DNA of 64,000 nucleotides, taken from positions 1,077,644-1,141,643 of the forward strand of contig NZ_JBAOJI010000001.1 in the NCBI RefSeq assembly GCF_037080055.1. Reading direction: 5' to 3'. The notes below the pieces were generated by a model. That model saw only the letters and a list, made by a program, of their open reading frames with translations. It did not search any database and was not told where the DNA came from. Position numbers and translations under genes: made by a program. This stretch comes from Halovenus sp037080055 (GTDB lineage: Archaea; Halobacteriota; Halobacteria; Halobacteriales; Haloarculaceae). Below, piece by piece: positions 8,333-16,853 of the stretch (its first letter is position 1; each line of letters opens with the position of its first letter).

Positions 8333-9160
8333 ATGCACGTAGGCGCACACGTTTCGGTGGCAGGCGGAGTCGACAACGCGGTCCAGCGACAGTTGGATGT
8401 CGGGGGTAACTGCGGACAGATCTTCACGACATCGCCGCAGGTCTGGCAGGAACCCGAAATCGAGGACGACGAAGTGGATCGGTTCGTCGACGGCTCCGTC
8501 GAATCGAGCGTCGGCCCGTGGGTCATCCACTCGGCGTATCTCGTCAACCTCGCTACGCCGAAAGCGGATCTTCAGGAGAAGTCCCGATCCAGCATGCAGG
8601 CCGAACTCGACGCCGCCGACAGACTGGGGATCGACTTTGTCAACGTCCACCTGGGAGCGCACACCGGCGCGGGCGTCGAGGGTGGTCTCGACAACGCTGC
8701 CGAAATCATCGACTCGCTCGACATCCCTGACGACGTGACCCTGTTGATCGAATCCGACGCGGGCAGCGGCACCAAACTCGGCGGTGAGTTCGAGCACCTC
8801 GCCGGTGTGATCGACCGCACCAACGCCGACATCGAAGTCTGTCTAGATACCGCCCACGCCTTCGCCGCGGGCTACGATCTCTCGACGAGCGATGCCGTCG
8901 AGCAGTCACTCGGCGAATTCGACGACGTGGTCGGCTTCGACAAACTCTCTTATGTCCACCTGAACGACTCGAAACACGACTGCGGGACGAACAAGGACGA
9001 ACACGCCCACATCGGCGAGGGCGAGATAGGCGAGGCGGGAATGCGTGCGTTCATCAACCACGATGCAATCCGCGACGTGCCACTCGTCCTCGAAACCCCA
9101 ACCGAGAACGGCAAGAGCTACGAGTGGAACATCGACCGCGTACAAGAACTACGAGACTAG
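8333..9160 (+). CDS. nfo: Deoxyribonuclease IV (AP endonuclease)
   Basis: This 275-residue TIM-barrel protein matches endonuclease IV. The metal-binding sequence blocks are all present: MHVGAHVSVAGGVDNAV, NVHLGAHTG, CLDTAHAFAAGYDL, YVHLNDSKHDCGTNKDEHAH and HIGEGEIGEAGMRAFINH. The enzyme cuts the backbone 5' of abasic sites in base excision repair and uses three zinc ions. ATG 8333 is preferred because it starts exactly at the first conserved strand. An upstream in-frame ATG at 8306 would add nine residues. Confidence 0.92.
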   Translation: MHVGAHVSVAGGVDNAVQRQLDVGGNCGQIFTTSPQVWQEPEIEDDEVDRFVDGSVESSVGPWVIHSAYLVNLATPKADLQEKSRSSMQAELDAADRLGIDFVNVHLGAHTGAGVEGGLDNAAEIIDSLDIPDDVTLLIESDAGSGTKLGGEFEHLAGVIDRTNADIEVCLDTAHAFAAGYDLSTSDAVEQSLGEFDDVVGFDKLSYVHLNDSKHDCGTNKDEHAHIGEGEIGEAGMRAFINHDAIRDVPLVLETPTENGKSYEWNIDRVQELRD

Positions 9161-9288
9161 ATCGTCGAGCGAGGCTGATTTTCCCGGATCGTTGACCTGA
9201 CGGTCACCCCACAGGTTATGCGTGTGAAGCCCAATCAAGGGATAGATGACAAAACAACTACGCCCGACGGAGAGAACCGGCTGGAGCG

Positions 9289-9798
9289 ATGGCGAGTGAC
9301 GAACAATCTGCTGACGACCCGGGGATGGCCGAGCCAAGTTTCATGCACGAGATCTCGGAGCGATACACACTGGCGGTAAACGGATTCGTCCGTGGCGTCG
9401 AGCTAGCTGCAGCGACCGTCTTCGCCGCACTGTTCGCCATCGGCGTTATCGATCTGACACTCCAGATTTTCGGTGCCGTCGAGAGCGGAGATATCACCGA
9501 TCCGCTGGTCGTGATCGGGTTTATCGACACTGGTCTGTTGCTTTTGATCATCGTCGAAGTCTACCAGACGGTGCTTGCCTACGTCGAGGAGAGTGACACT
9601 CGCAGGATCGTTCGACTGGTCATCTACACAGGAGTAATCGCGATGGTTCGGAAAGCAATCATCTTCCGGACCGGCGAGTACGACACGCTACAGGACGCCA
9701 TGTTCGCCGCCAGTTCCTACGCGGTCATCATATTCGCGCTGGTCGCACTCCTGTTCGCCGAGCGAGTGTATGGCGGCGACGTTTCGATTTCGTCGTAA
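9289..9798 (+). CDS. PsiE family membrane protein
   Basis: The product has 169 residues and four hydrophobic segments, ending in AVIIFALVALLFAERVYGGD. The charged loop YVEESDTRRIVRLVIYTGVIAMVRKAII is typical of the phosphate-starvation-inducible PsiE family. The biochemical role of PsiE proteins is not established. The start at 9289 gives a 25-residue acidic cytoplasmic lead. An internal Met (MAEPSFMHE) could also serve. There is no Pho-type operator that I can recognise upstream. Confidence 0.8.
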   Translation: MASDEQSADDPGMAEPSFMHEISERYTLAVNGFVRGVELAAATVFAALFAIGVIDLTLQIFGAVESGDITDPLVVIGFIDTGLLLLIIVEVYQTVLAYVEESDTRRIVRLVIYTGVIAMVRKAIIFRTGEYDTLQDAMFAASSYAVIIFALVALLFAERVYGGDVSISS

Positions 9799-9841
9799 GT
9801 CACCGAGTTGACGGAGATCCGCCGCGGACGGAATGGGGCGG

Positions 9842-11737
9842 TCAGAAGGTCTGTTCGGTGCCGATCCGTCGGTCGAGGAAATCGGCCAGCGACTCGAACA
9901 TCCGCAGTTTCTGCTGTTGGTCCGAGGATGCGTGGCCCTCCTCGCCAAGTTCGCGGTACTCGTAGTCGCCGTCGGTTCCGGTTCCGTCGCCTTCCTCGTA
10001 GCCGGACTCTTCGAGGGCATCCTGGAAGATCCGGGCCTGTGAGACCGGCACGCGGCGGTCGTTGACCCCGTGGACGATGAACAGCGGGGCGTCGAGATTA
10101 TCGACGTGTGTCACCGGCGAGCGCTGCTCGTACAGATCTGGATTCTCCTCTGGTGTGCCGAGGTACTTCTCCATCAACTCCGTCCGGAAGTGCGGCATCG
10201 TGTTCTCGAACATGTCGTCCAGATCCGTCACGCCGATCCACGCCACGCCAGCGTCGTACAGATCTGGATACTGGACGAGTTGCCAGTACGCGGAGTAGCC
10301 GCCATAGGAACCGCCGAAGACGACGACCCGATCCTCGTCGAGGTAGTCGTACTCGGCGAGGACGTGCTCGGCGGCGATTGCCACGTCACCCTGCTCCGCG
10401 CCGCCCCAGTCGTCGATCAGTTCCTCGACGAACTCACGGCCGCGACCGGTCGACCCGCGGTAGTTCACCTGCAGGACCGAAAAGCCGAGCGAGACCAGCA
10501 CCTGCGTGTAGAGATCGAACGATTTCGTGTCACGTGCGCGCGGACCACCGTGCGGGTTGACGATCAATCCCGACGGACGAGCCCCCGAGTCGTACAGCAA
10601 CGCCTCGATTTCAAGTTCCTCATAGGGGTCGTGGTCGATGGCCGCCTGTCGAGTCTCTGGTACCCCATCGGAGTCGACGCGGAAGTACTCCGCGTCGGCG
10701 AACTCGTCCGGCGAGAACGGTCCGTACTCTGGTTCGACCAACGTCTCCGTCTCGTGAGTATCGACGTTGTAGGCGAGCAGTTCTGGCCGGGTCGTCGGCG
10801 TCGTATGTGTCAGCACGACCCGGTCGTCGCCGAGCACCGGATCGCCGGCCATGCCGAAGGAGGCGACGCCTTCGGGAAGGTCGAACTCCGTTGCCTCGCC
10901 TGTCTCCAGATCGTAGACGATCGGGATCGTCTCGGCCGTGCGCTGGCGCGTGCCGAGCACGCGCTCGCCGTCCGACAGGAACGCTTCGGCGGCCTCCTCG
11001 TACTCGCCGTCGCCGAGCCATCGTACGTCGTCGTTTTCGAGAGTGTAGACGCCGATTCGGCCGAGATCGTCCGTGTTGTCTCCGACGAGCAATCGTTCAC
11101 CGTCGGGCCCCCAGTCGACTGGTGCGCTCTCGGCACCGTCCTCGCCGAGATGGAGGTTCCGAGGGTTCGAGCCATCGACATCGGCGACGTAGACATCGCG
11201 GTTGTCGAAGTCGTCGCTCTCGTTGGTCGAGTACGCGACCTGAGAACAGTCCGGCGAGAGTTGTGCGCCACCGGCAGCCCGTTCGTAGTCGGTGATCTTC
11301 GTCGTCTCACCGGAGGGAATGTCGTGGCGGTAGAGGTTCATCTGCCCGTCGCGACTGGAGCCGACGATCAGCGTCTCACCGTCCTCACCGACCGACTGGA
11401 GGGCAACCTGCCCGTCCATCTCGACGACCGGTTCGACCGTGCCGTCCCGTGAGAGTGCGTGGATATCGTTCTGCTCGTTGCCCCCCTCGTCGAGATGAAA
11501 ATAGACCTGCTCTCCGTCGGCCCCCCATTCGACGTACCAGCGGGCGTTCCGCGGAACTTCGCCCTCACTCCACTGGTCGAGTTCCCCGGTCTCCGTATCG
11601 ACGACGTGGAGTTCATTGCGCCCGGTGATATCGTAGTAGACCGCAATCTCGTCACCATCCGGCGAGGCTGTCGGATGCGCGAGTGTCGGCAGGCTCGCAA
11701 GCTCTTCGAGTACGTCGGCGTGTTCCTGTTCGGACAT
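9842..11737 (-). CDS. S9 family peptidase (acylaminoacyl-peptidase/prolyl oligopeptidase type)
   Basis: The product has 631 residues. Residues of about 1-370 form WD40/TolB-like repeats, a propeller that gates access. The C-terminal part of about 260 residues is an alpha/beta hydrolase. The nucleophile elbow is VVFGGSYGGYSAYW, the Asp lies in VHGVNDRRVPVSQA, and the His in GEEGHASSDQQ. There is no signal peptide, so it is likely cytoplasmic and degrades short peptides. The C-terminus carries a charged acidic insertion (EEGDGTGTDGDYEY). A 460-residue plus-strand frame lies over it but is its antisense shadow. Confidence 0.92.
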   Translation of the reverse strand: MSEQEHADVLEELASLPTLAHPTASPDGDEIAVYYDITGRNELHVVDTETGELDQWSEGEVPRNARWYVEWGADGEQVYFHLDEGGNEQNDIHALSRDGTVEPVVEMDGQVALQSVGEDGETLIVGSSRDGQMNLYRHDIPSGETTKITDYERAAGGAQLSPDCSQVAYSTNESDDFDNRDVYVADVDGSNPRNLHLGEDGAESAPVDWGPDGERLLVGDNTDDLGRIGVYTLENDDVRWLGDGEYEEAAEAFLSDGERVLGTRQRTAETIPIVYDLETGEATEFDLPEGVASFGMAGDPVLGDDRVVLTHTTPTTRPELLAYNVDTHETETLVEPEYGPFSPDEFADAEYFRVDSDGVPETRQAAIDHDPYEELEIEALLYDSGARPSGLIVNPHGGPRARDTKSFDLYTQVLVSLGFSVLQVNYRGSTGRGREFVEELIDDWGGAEQGDVAIAAEHVLAEYDYLDEDRVVVFGGSYGGYSAYWQLVQYPDLYDAGVAWIGVTDLDDMFENTMPHFRTELMEKYLGTPEENPDLYEQRSPVTHVDNLDAPLFIVHGVNDRRVPVSQARIFQDALEESGYEEGDGTGTDGDYEYRELGEEGHASSDQQQKLRMFESLADFLDRRIGTEQTF

Positions 11738-11837
11738 CCTCCGAGACTAACGGGCGAGAGCAGTGTAAAACCCATGTGTGTGTTTCTCCGTCTGGTACGA
11801 ATCGGACGTGAGACTGCGCGAGATGGCGAGCAAATTA

Positions 11838-11874
11838 ACTTGGTTTAATCAAGTCGGTTGTACCAAGCTATAAG
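11838..11874 (+). promoter_or_regulatory. Putative operator and TATA box for the 11898 regulator
   Basis: CTTGGT at 11839-11844 and ACCAAG at 11862-11867 form a perfect 6-bp inverted repeat. Within it ACTTG and CAAGT form a nested 5-bp pair. They abut CTATAAG at 11868-11874, which is about 27 bases before the ATG at 11898. A repeat directly upstream of TATA could let the regulator control its own gene. This is inference from position only. Confidence 0.5.
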
Positions 11875-11897
11875 ACATTCGCCGAGAAACAGAAGGT

Positions 11898-12428
11898 ATG
11901 AGCGAGATACCGCCAGGAGAGCACCTCTCGCCGTTCGAGACACAGCGGGAATTACACGCCGTCTTCGCGCAGGAAACCCGCCACCGGATCATCCAGACGA
12001 TTCTCGGCCATCCAGCACACCTGCCGTCGCTTGCCGAACTGGCCTACTACAGTCAGAAGAGCGAGTCAGCCGTCCTCGACCAGTTGGCCGAACTCGGAGA
12101 GTTCGGTCTCACCACGACCTACGATCTCGAAGCCAGCCAGCGGAAACGGAACCTTCCGGGGACGTTCTACGGGTTCACCGAACGTGGGGTCTTGCTGCTC
12201 GACCGGTTCGAGTATCTCCGCGGGGCCCCGATGTTGCAGGCGGTGCACGAGCAGACGGCCAAGACCGAGCGCATCCGCCGCCACGAGAACGCCCCTCGAC
12301 CGGAGCTACCGGACACCGTCGCGACGATGCTCGAAAGCGGCGGCTCGGAAGGAGACGGTTCCGAGCTGGCGGCGGCGCTCAGTGAATCGATCACCGGCGA
12401 GGCGGACTCGCTTCGGGATCTGTTCTGA
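11898..12428 (+). CDS. Winged-helix transcriptional regulator, ArsR-like
   Basis: The product has 176 residues. Residues 15-95 form a winged helix: ELHAVFAQETRHRIIQTILG, then LPSLAELAYYSQKSESAVLD as the recognition helix, and TTYDLEASQRKRNLPGTFYG as the wing. The C-terminal 80 residues are charged and helical with low-complexity acidic stretches. Similar proteins in haloarchaea act as one-component DNA-binding regulators. An inverted repeat next to the TATA box suggests autoregulation. The methyltransferase starts 38 bases downstream on the same strand. Confidence 0.8.
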   Translation: MSEIPPGEHLSPFETQRELHAVFAQETRHRIIQTILGHPAHLPSLAELAYYSQKSESAVLDQLAELGEFGLTTTYDLEASQRKRNLPGTFYGFTERGVLLLDRFEYLRGAPMLQAVHEQTAKTERIRRHENAPRPELPDTVATMLESGGSEGDGSELAAALSESITGEADSLRDLF

Positions 12429-12466
12429 ACCCCGCTCTTTTTATCGGTCTGCCGGCAAGGACGGCC

Positions 12467-13255
12467 GTGCGCCGGTTCACAGCCGAGTATCTGGAGACGA
12501 CCCGCGAGGGGATGTGGGAGGACTCCCGGAGCGCACTCGCCGACCTCGCGCTCGACTCGCGAGAGCGCGTGCTCGACGTCGGGGCGGGAACCGGCGAGCT
12601 GACGCGCATTCTCAGAGCCGAGACGCCCGGTGAGGTGGTTGCCCTCGACGCCGACCGAGAACTGCTGGAGCACGTCGCTGCGCCCCGCGCGCTCGGTGAT
12701 GCGACCAGACTGCCCTTCCAGACGGACAGTTTCGATCTCGTCGTCTGCCAAGCATTGCTCGTGAATCTGCCCGATCCAGTCGAGGCCCTCGGAGAGTTCG
12801 CCCGCGTCTCGCGTGACCGCGTCGCGGTCATCGAGCCAGATAACAGTGCCGTCGCAATCGAATCGACGGTCGACGGCGAATCCACACTCGCCGAGCGAGC
12901 GCGAGCGCTGTACTTCGACGGTGTCGATACTGACGTGACGATGGGGGAAGCGAGCGAACTGTTCGCTGCCGCGGGCCTGGATGTGATCGCTATCGAGCAG
13001 TACAACCACGAGCGGATCACCGAGCCACCGTACTCCGAGCAGGCCCTGGAATCGATCCGCCGGAAGGCAAGCGGGACAGGGATCGACACCGACCGGGAGA
13101 CGATTCTCGCCGGCGAGACCACTCCAGAGGAGTTCGACGACCTGCGCGAGCAGTGGCGGGCGATCGGTCGTGAAGCAATCGAACAACTACAGGACGAGCA
13201 GTACCGACGGACCGAGACGATTCCGTTCTACGTGACTGTCGGGACAGTGCGGTAA
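12467..13255 (+). CDS. Class I SAM-dependent methyltransferase
   Basis: This 262-residue Rossmann methyltransferase has motif I VLDVGAGTGELTRIL, an acidic residue at the end of beta2 (VVALDAD), a DATRLPFQTDSFDLVVCQ segment (motifs II-III) and a C-terminal region with EQYNHERITEPPY. It resembles UbiE/COQ5-like small-molecule methyltransferases, but the substrate is not evident. The frame begins with GTG at 12467. It follows the HTH regulator by 38 bases, so the regulator could control it. Confidence 0.85.
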   Translation: MRRFTAEYLETTREGMWEDSRSALADLALDSRERVLDVGAGTGELTRILRAETPGEVVALDADRELLEHVAAPRALGDATRLPFQTDSFDLVVCQALLVNLPDPVEALGEFARVSRDRVAVIEPDNSAVAIESTVDGESTLAERARALYFDGVDTDVTMGEASELFAAAGLDVIAIEQYNHERITEPPYSEQALESIRRKASGTGIDTDRETILAGETTPEEFDDLREQWRAIGREAIEQLQDEQYRRTETIPFYVTVGTVR

Positions 13256-13268
13256 CAGTCAGAAGCGA

Positions 13269-13922
13269 TCAGATCACGTCACCACGAACAGAACTGCCCT
13301 CCTGTCGCTCGCGTGATCCAGCGAGAGTGTCGGCGGCCGCCTCGGCAGTCTCCGCATCCGCGCCGAGCATCTCCAACGCGTCGGGTAGTGTCGGGAAGAC
13401 GAACTCGCCGGCCCGGAGTTTCTCGACGGCCTCCGTCGAGCGGGTGCCCTCCATCCAGAGACAGACACCGCGAGGATCGAGGATTTCTTCGTAGCTCTCG
13501 CGTGCGAGTGCCCCCTTGAGCCGCTGTTTCACGTTGTCCTCGAAACTCGCGTTACAGACTTCGAGATGAATCGGCTCGTCGTCGCCGAGGAGATGTGCAG
13601 CCAGACACTTCTCGGGGGCAGCGTGGCCACCCGATGTCGCCCGGAGATACTCGGGGTTGGCGTCGGCCCACTCCGCCCGAACGGTCTTGCCGACGCTCTC
13701 GATGCCGTACTCCTCGACGAACTCCGCCTCCCGGTCGGCGTCGTCGTGCAGCAGGATATCCTTGGTCAGGTAGATATCGAGTCGTTCGACCGGATCGAGG
13801 CCGAGCGCGATATCGCCGTAGACCCAGATTTCCCGGACTGGGACTGGCATCTGCTCGCGCTCGACAGTTTCGACGACGTGCTCAACGCGGTCGACCGCCC
13901 GCTCCCGGTCCCATTCTGCCAT
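13269..13922 (-). CDS. Conserved haloarchaeal protein (possibly DUF7095)
   Basis: The product has 217 residues, is acidic and soluble, and begins MAEWDRERAVDRVEHVVETV. It contains VREIWVYGDIALGLDPVERLDIYLTKD, which is reminiscent of the nucleotidyltransferase-like GDhALG pattern, and HLEVCNASFEDNVKQRL. I recall this as a haloarchaeal family (DUF7095) found next to ncsA, but I cannot verify the number. It is convergent with the methyltransferase and divergent from ncsA. ATG 13922 was chosen over 13949 because the conserved part starts there. Confidence 0.7.
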   Translation of the reverse strand: MAEWDRERAVDRVEHVVETVEREQMPVPVREIWVYGDIALGLDPVERLDIYLTKDILLHDDADREAEFVEEYGIESVGKTVRAEWADANPEYLRATSGGHAAPEKCLAAHLLGDDEPIHLEVCNASFEDNVKQRLKGALARESYEEILDPRGVCLWMEGTRSTEAVEKLRAGEFVFPTLPDALEMLGADAETAEAAADTLAGSRERQEGSSVRGDVI

Positions 13923-14031
13923 TGGAATCAGTAACGGCCGCGAGTGCAAAACGATGATGGACCGTAGGAAGATCCTACTGGCTGAAGTGGAGTCGAAAGG
14001 GTCAACCGGCCCAGTCGACTATCCCGCGGTA

Positions 14032-15012
14032 ATGGAGTGCGATAAGTGTCCGAACGAGGCAGTCATGCACGCCGCCTACTCCGGCCTGCACATGTGTGAA
14101 GAACACTTCTGTGCCTCGGTCGAGAAGCGGGTCCGCAGTCGAATCCGGGAAGACAATCTCCTCCCCGACGACGCGACTGTCGAGGACCCCGAGACGTGGG
14201 TGATCGGCCTCTCCGGCGGCAAGGATAGCGTCGTCCTCACCCAGATCCTGCACGACACCTTCGCGAAAGACCCCCGTGTCGAGATGATCGCGCTGTCCAT
14301 CCACGAGGGCATCGACGAGTACCGCGACAAGAGCCTCGACGCCTGTGAGGAACTGACGGCCGATCTCGACATCCGACACGAGACGGTCTCCTACGCCGAG
14401 GAGTTCGGCGTCGAGATGGACAACGTCGTCGAAGAGGACCCACACAACATGGCGGCCTGTGCCTACTGCGGAGTCTTCAGACGGGACGTGCTCTCGCGCT
14501 ACGCCGAGGAGTACAACGCTGACAAACTTCTGACTGGTCACAATCTTGATGACGAAGCCGAAACGGCACTGATGAATTTCTTCGAGGGCGATATCAGAAA
14601 GATGTCACAACAGTACGACTCGAGTATCGGCCCGTTCGAGGGGGCCGACGCTGCCCGCACGCGCGGTGAGTCAGACGACTTTATTCCGCGAGCGAAACCG
14701 CTGCGAGATATTCCCGAAAAGGAGGTCGCGCTGTACGCACACCTCCAGGATCTGCCCGCGCACATGACCGAGTGTCCCCACGCAGACGAGGCCTTCCGAG
14801 GGGAGGTCCAGGACCTGCTGTACAAACTCGAAGAGAAACATCCCGGGACGCGACACTCAATCATGTCCGGGTACGAAGAACTCGCCGGATTGGCCTCAGA
14901 CGAGTACCGTGACGGATCACCCGATCTCGACGAGTGTGACAACTGCGGCAGTCCAACGACCGGCGAGTTCTGTCGAAAGTGCGATCTGCTGGAAACCCTC
15001 GAAGCCGTCTGA
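14032..15012 (+). CDS. ncsA: tRNA 2-thiolation protein NcsA/Ctu1 (TtuA family)
   Basis: The product has 326 residues. It has an N-terminal zinc finger (MECDKCPNEAVMH and MCEEHF), PP-loop ATPase motif GLSGGKDSVVL, the catalytic Cys region MAACAYCGVFRRD, TGHNLDDEAETALMN, and a C-terminal zinc ribbon (CDNCGSP and CRKC). NcsA adenylates U34 of tRNA and adds sulfur delivered by a ubiquitin-like SAMP protein. ATG 14032 matches the usual family start at the first Cys pair. In-frame codons upstream to 13954 would overlap the promoter shared with the divergent gene. Confidence 0.93.
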   Translation: MECDKCPNEAVMHAAYSGLHMCEEHFCASVEKRVRSRIREDNLLPDDATVEDPETWVIGLSGGKDSVVLTQILHDTFAKDPRVEMIALSIHEGIDEYRDKSLDACEELTADLDIRHETVSYAEEFGVEMDNVVEEDPHNMAACAYCGVFRRDVLSRYAEEYNADKLLTGHNLDDEAETALMNFFEGDIRKMSQQYDSSIGPFEGADAARTRGESDDFIPRAKPLRDIPEKEVALYAHLQDLPAHMTECPHADEAFRGEVQDLLYKLEEKHPGTRHSIMSGYEELAGLASDEYRDGSPDLDECDNCGSPTTGEFCRKCDLLETLEAV

Positions 15013-15127
15013 TCGGCACGCGAACCCTCTTGGGTCGACCGGTAGCAGACGGGACACTTCTACTGTCTCACGGCGAGTCAGACACGGGATTGTCGACAGT
15101 GTCGGACACTCGCTGTCGTGCGGTTAT

Positions 15128-15145
15128 GTACTCACACGGTGAGTC
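15128..15145. repeat. Short perfect hairpin between ncsA and ftsZ2
   Basis: ACTCAC and GTGAGT flank a three-base loop, forming a compact hairpin in the convergent 207-base gap. Two further copies of a TCTCAC...GCGAG-like motif lie close by. It may help end transcription of ncsA, but no poly-T tract follows on the plus strand. Confidence 0.4.
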
Positions 15146-15182
15146 AAATCGTCTCACAGCGAGCAGACGATGCGCTGTCAGA

Positions 15183-15200
15183 CAAAACAAAAAAGGAAAA
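15183..15200 (-). terminator. Poly-T terminator of ftsZ2
   Basis: Read on the minus strand, this tract is TTTTCCTTTTTTGTTTTG, about 20 bases after the ftsZ2 stop. Archaeal RNA polymerase terminates at such U-rich tracts without a hairpin. Confidence 0.65.
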
Positions 15201-15219
15201 TATCGCGTCCGATGCCGAA

Positions 15220-16407
15220 TTACTCGGTCCGGACGACGTCGAGTCCGTTTTTCGTCTCGACTTCTTCGTGGCCGCCGTCGGTCTCACCGAACTCCTGGTT
15301 CGACTGCTGGAAGTTGTTGGCCGCGTCGAAGGCCTCGTCGTTCTCGTCGACGCCGTCGATTGCTTGGCGGGACTTGTCCGCCTGTTTCTGGGTCGTCGGA
15401 CCGAGCACCTGGGCGCTTTTGACGCCGGTCATGATCGCCATGACCCGCACCTTACCCTTGTACTCTTCCTGAATCCGGGCCCCCCAGATGACGTTCGCGC
15501 TTGCTTCGAGGCGGTCGGTGATGTTCTGGGCGATTCCCTCAGCCTCCTGCAGGGTGAGGTCGGGACCACCGGTGATGTGAACCAGTCCACCACTCGCGCC
15601 GCGGTAGTCGACATCGAGCAGTGGATGGTTCATCGCATCCTTGACAACCTCCTCGGTCTTGTTTTTGTCCTGTGTCTCTCCGACCAGCATCACCGCGACG
15701 CCGCCCTGGTTCATAATCGAGGTCATATCCGCGTAGTCCAGGTTGATCAGCGACGGCTGGGTGATCGTCTCGGAGATGCCCTTGACCGTCTCGGCGATGA
15801 TCTGGTCCATCACCGAGAAGGCCTTGCCAATCGGCAGGTTCGGAACGTAATCGAGTAGCCGATTGTTGTCGAGCACGATGATCGAGTCGGCTTCGTCCCG
15901 GAGCCGCTCGAGTCCTTCCTCGGCCTTGACCGTCCGGGCGCGTTCGACGTTGAACGGCGTCGAGACCATCCCGACAACGATTGCGCCCTGTTCTTTTGCG
16001 ATCTTGGAGACGACGGGTGCGGCGCCAGTCCCGGTTCCGCCACCCATACCCGCGGTGACGAAGACCAGGTCCGCGTCGCCGAGCACCTCTTTGATCGTTC
16101 CCTGTGCCATCTCGGTCGCCCGCTCGCCCATCGAGGGGTCGCCACCGGCACCGAGGCCGTTGGTGAGGGATTTGCCGACGAGGATCTTCGTGTCGGCTTC
16201 GATCATCTGCAGGTGCTGTTTGTCGGTGTTGATCGCGATGGTCTCGGCACCGTCGACACCGATGTTGTACAGTCGGTTGACGGTGTTGTTGCCAGCGCCG
16301 CCCGCGCCGACGATGACGATCCGCGGATCGCCGAATCCGTCGACGTCTTCCATCTGCTGCTGTTCTTGCTCGTCGCGTTCGAGGGCTTCGTTGACGATAT
16401 CCTGCAT
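15220..16407 (-). CDS. ftsZ2: Cell division protein FtsZ2
   Basis: This 395-residue tubulin-family GTPase has IVIVGAGGAGNNTVNRL, the tubulin signature GMGGGTGTGAAPVV, NNRLLDYVPNLPIGKAF and an NLDYADMTSIM T7 loop. The N-terminal extension (MQDIVNEALERDEQEQQQME) and the C-terminal tail ending NGLDVVRTE are of the haloarchaeal FtsZ2 type. FtsZ2 acts with FtsZ1 at the midcell ring and is needed for constriction. ATG 16407 lies two bases after the cdrS stop, so the two genes form one transcript. Confidence 0.95.
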   Translation of the reverse strand: MQDIVNEALERDEQEQQQMEDVDGFGDPRIVIVGAGGAGNNTVNRLYNIGVDGAETIAINTDKQHLQMIEADTKILVGKSLTNGLGAGGDPSMGERATEMAQGTIKEVLGDADLVFVTAGMGGGTGTGAAPVVSKIAKEQGAIVVGMVSTPFNVERARTVKAEEGLERLRDEADSIIVLDNNRLLDYVPNLPIGKAFSVMDQIIAETVKGISETITQPSLINLDYADMTSIMNQGGVAVMLVGETQDKNKTEEVVKDAMNHPLLDVDYRGASGGLVHITGGPDLTLQEAEGIAQNITDRLEASANVIWGARIQEEYKGKVRVMAIMTGVKSAQVLGPTTQKQADKSRQAIDGVDENDEAFDAANNFQQSNQEFGETDGGHEEVETKNGLDVVRTE

Positions 16408-16409
16408 CG

Positions 16410-16622
16410 TTACACCTTGGCCCACGAGCGGTCTTTCTGCCGCTGGCTGTTGCGCCGTTTGCGTTTTTCTGACGGTCGTTCTTTACCAGTCTCCTGATCC
16501 GCGAGCATCTCCCGCACCGCCGAGCGAATTGCCTCGCTCCGGTTTGGATACTCGCCGGTATCGACCATCTGCTCTACCTCTTCGATCTGCTCTTTCGGAA
16601 TCCGCAGTGTCACACGCTCCAT
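16410..16622 (-). CDS. cdrS: Ribbon-helix-helix regulator CdrS
   Basis: The product has 70 residues. MERVTLRIPKEQIEEVEQMV is the DNA-binding ribbon and first helix, and YPNRSEAIRSAVREMLAD is the second helix. A strongly basic tail (EKRKRRNSQRQKD) follows. Position directly before ftsZ2, size and fold match CdrS, shown in Haloferax and Halobacterium to be a short RHH transcription factor co-transcribed with ftsZ2 and controlling division genes. The stop codon and the ftsZ2 ATG are two bases apart. Confidence 0.92.
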   Translation of the reverse strand: MERVTLRIPKEQIEEVEQMVDTGEYPNRSEAIRSAVREMLADQETGKERPSEKRKRRNSQRQKDRSWAKV

Positions 16623-16642
16623 TGTTGTTAGTTTCCCCTGTG

Positions 16643-16827
16643 GTAAGACGGGGCGGAGTTTACGGCCCGCCCGACCGTCTTACACAACAGAACCGCCAGA
16701 AGGCGGCGGGCCGCACACGACAACCCACGTTGTGTAAGACGACCGTCTTACGCAGACTTAACCACAGACCAGAGGATAATAAAAGTACCGGTCAGCGTAA
16801 GACACAGGTGCGTTTACCCGAGTAAAC
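16643..16827 (-). promoter_or_regulatory. cdrS-ftsZ2 control region with repeated GTAAGAC motif
   Basis: The heptamer GTAAGAC or its complement occurs at 16643, 16677, 16734, 16745 and 16797. The copies at 16677-16688 and 16729-16740 extend to a perfect 12-bp inverted repeat (GTCTTACACAAC and GTTGTGTAAGAC). GTTTACCCGAGTAAAC at 16812-16827 is a separate palindrome. An AT-rich TATA-like stretch lies at about 16775-16786 for minus-strand transcription. RHH proteins bind short repeated sites, so these are candidate CdrL and/or CdrS operators. Confidence 0.65.
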
Positions 16828-16853
16828 AGCCGCTGAGCCGCGTTTACAGCACT

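Noticed and set aside
10070..11452. 460-codon plus-strand open frame
   Set aside because: It lies entirely antisense to the S9 peptidase, whose motifs are clear. Long antisense frames are normal in GC-rich haloarchaeal genes.
15118..15858. 246-codon plus-strand open frame
   Set aside because: Antisense to ftsZ2; no family features.
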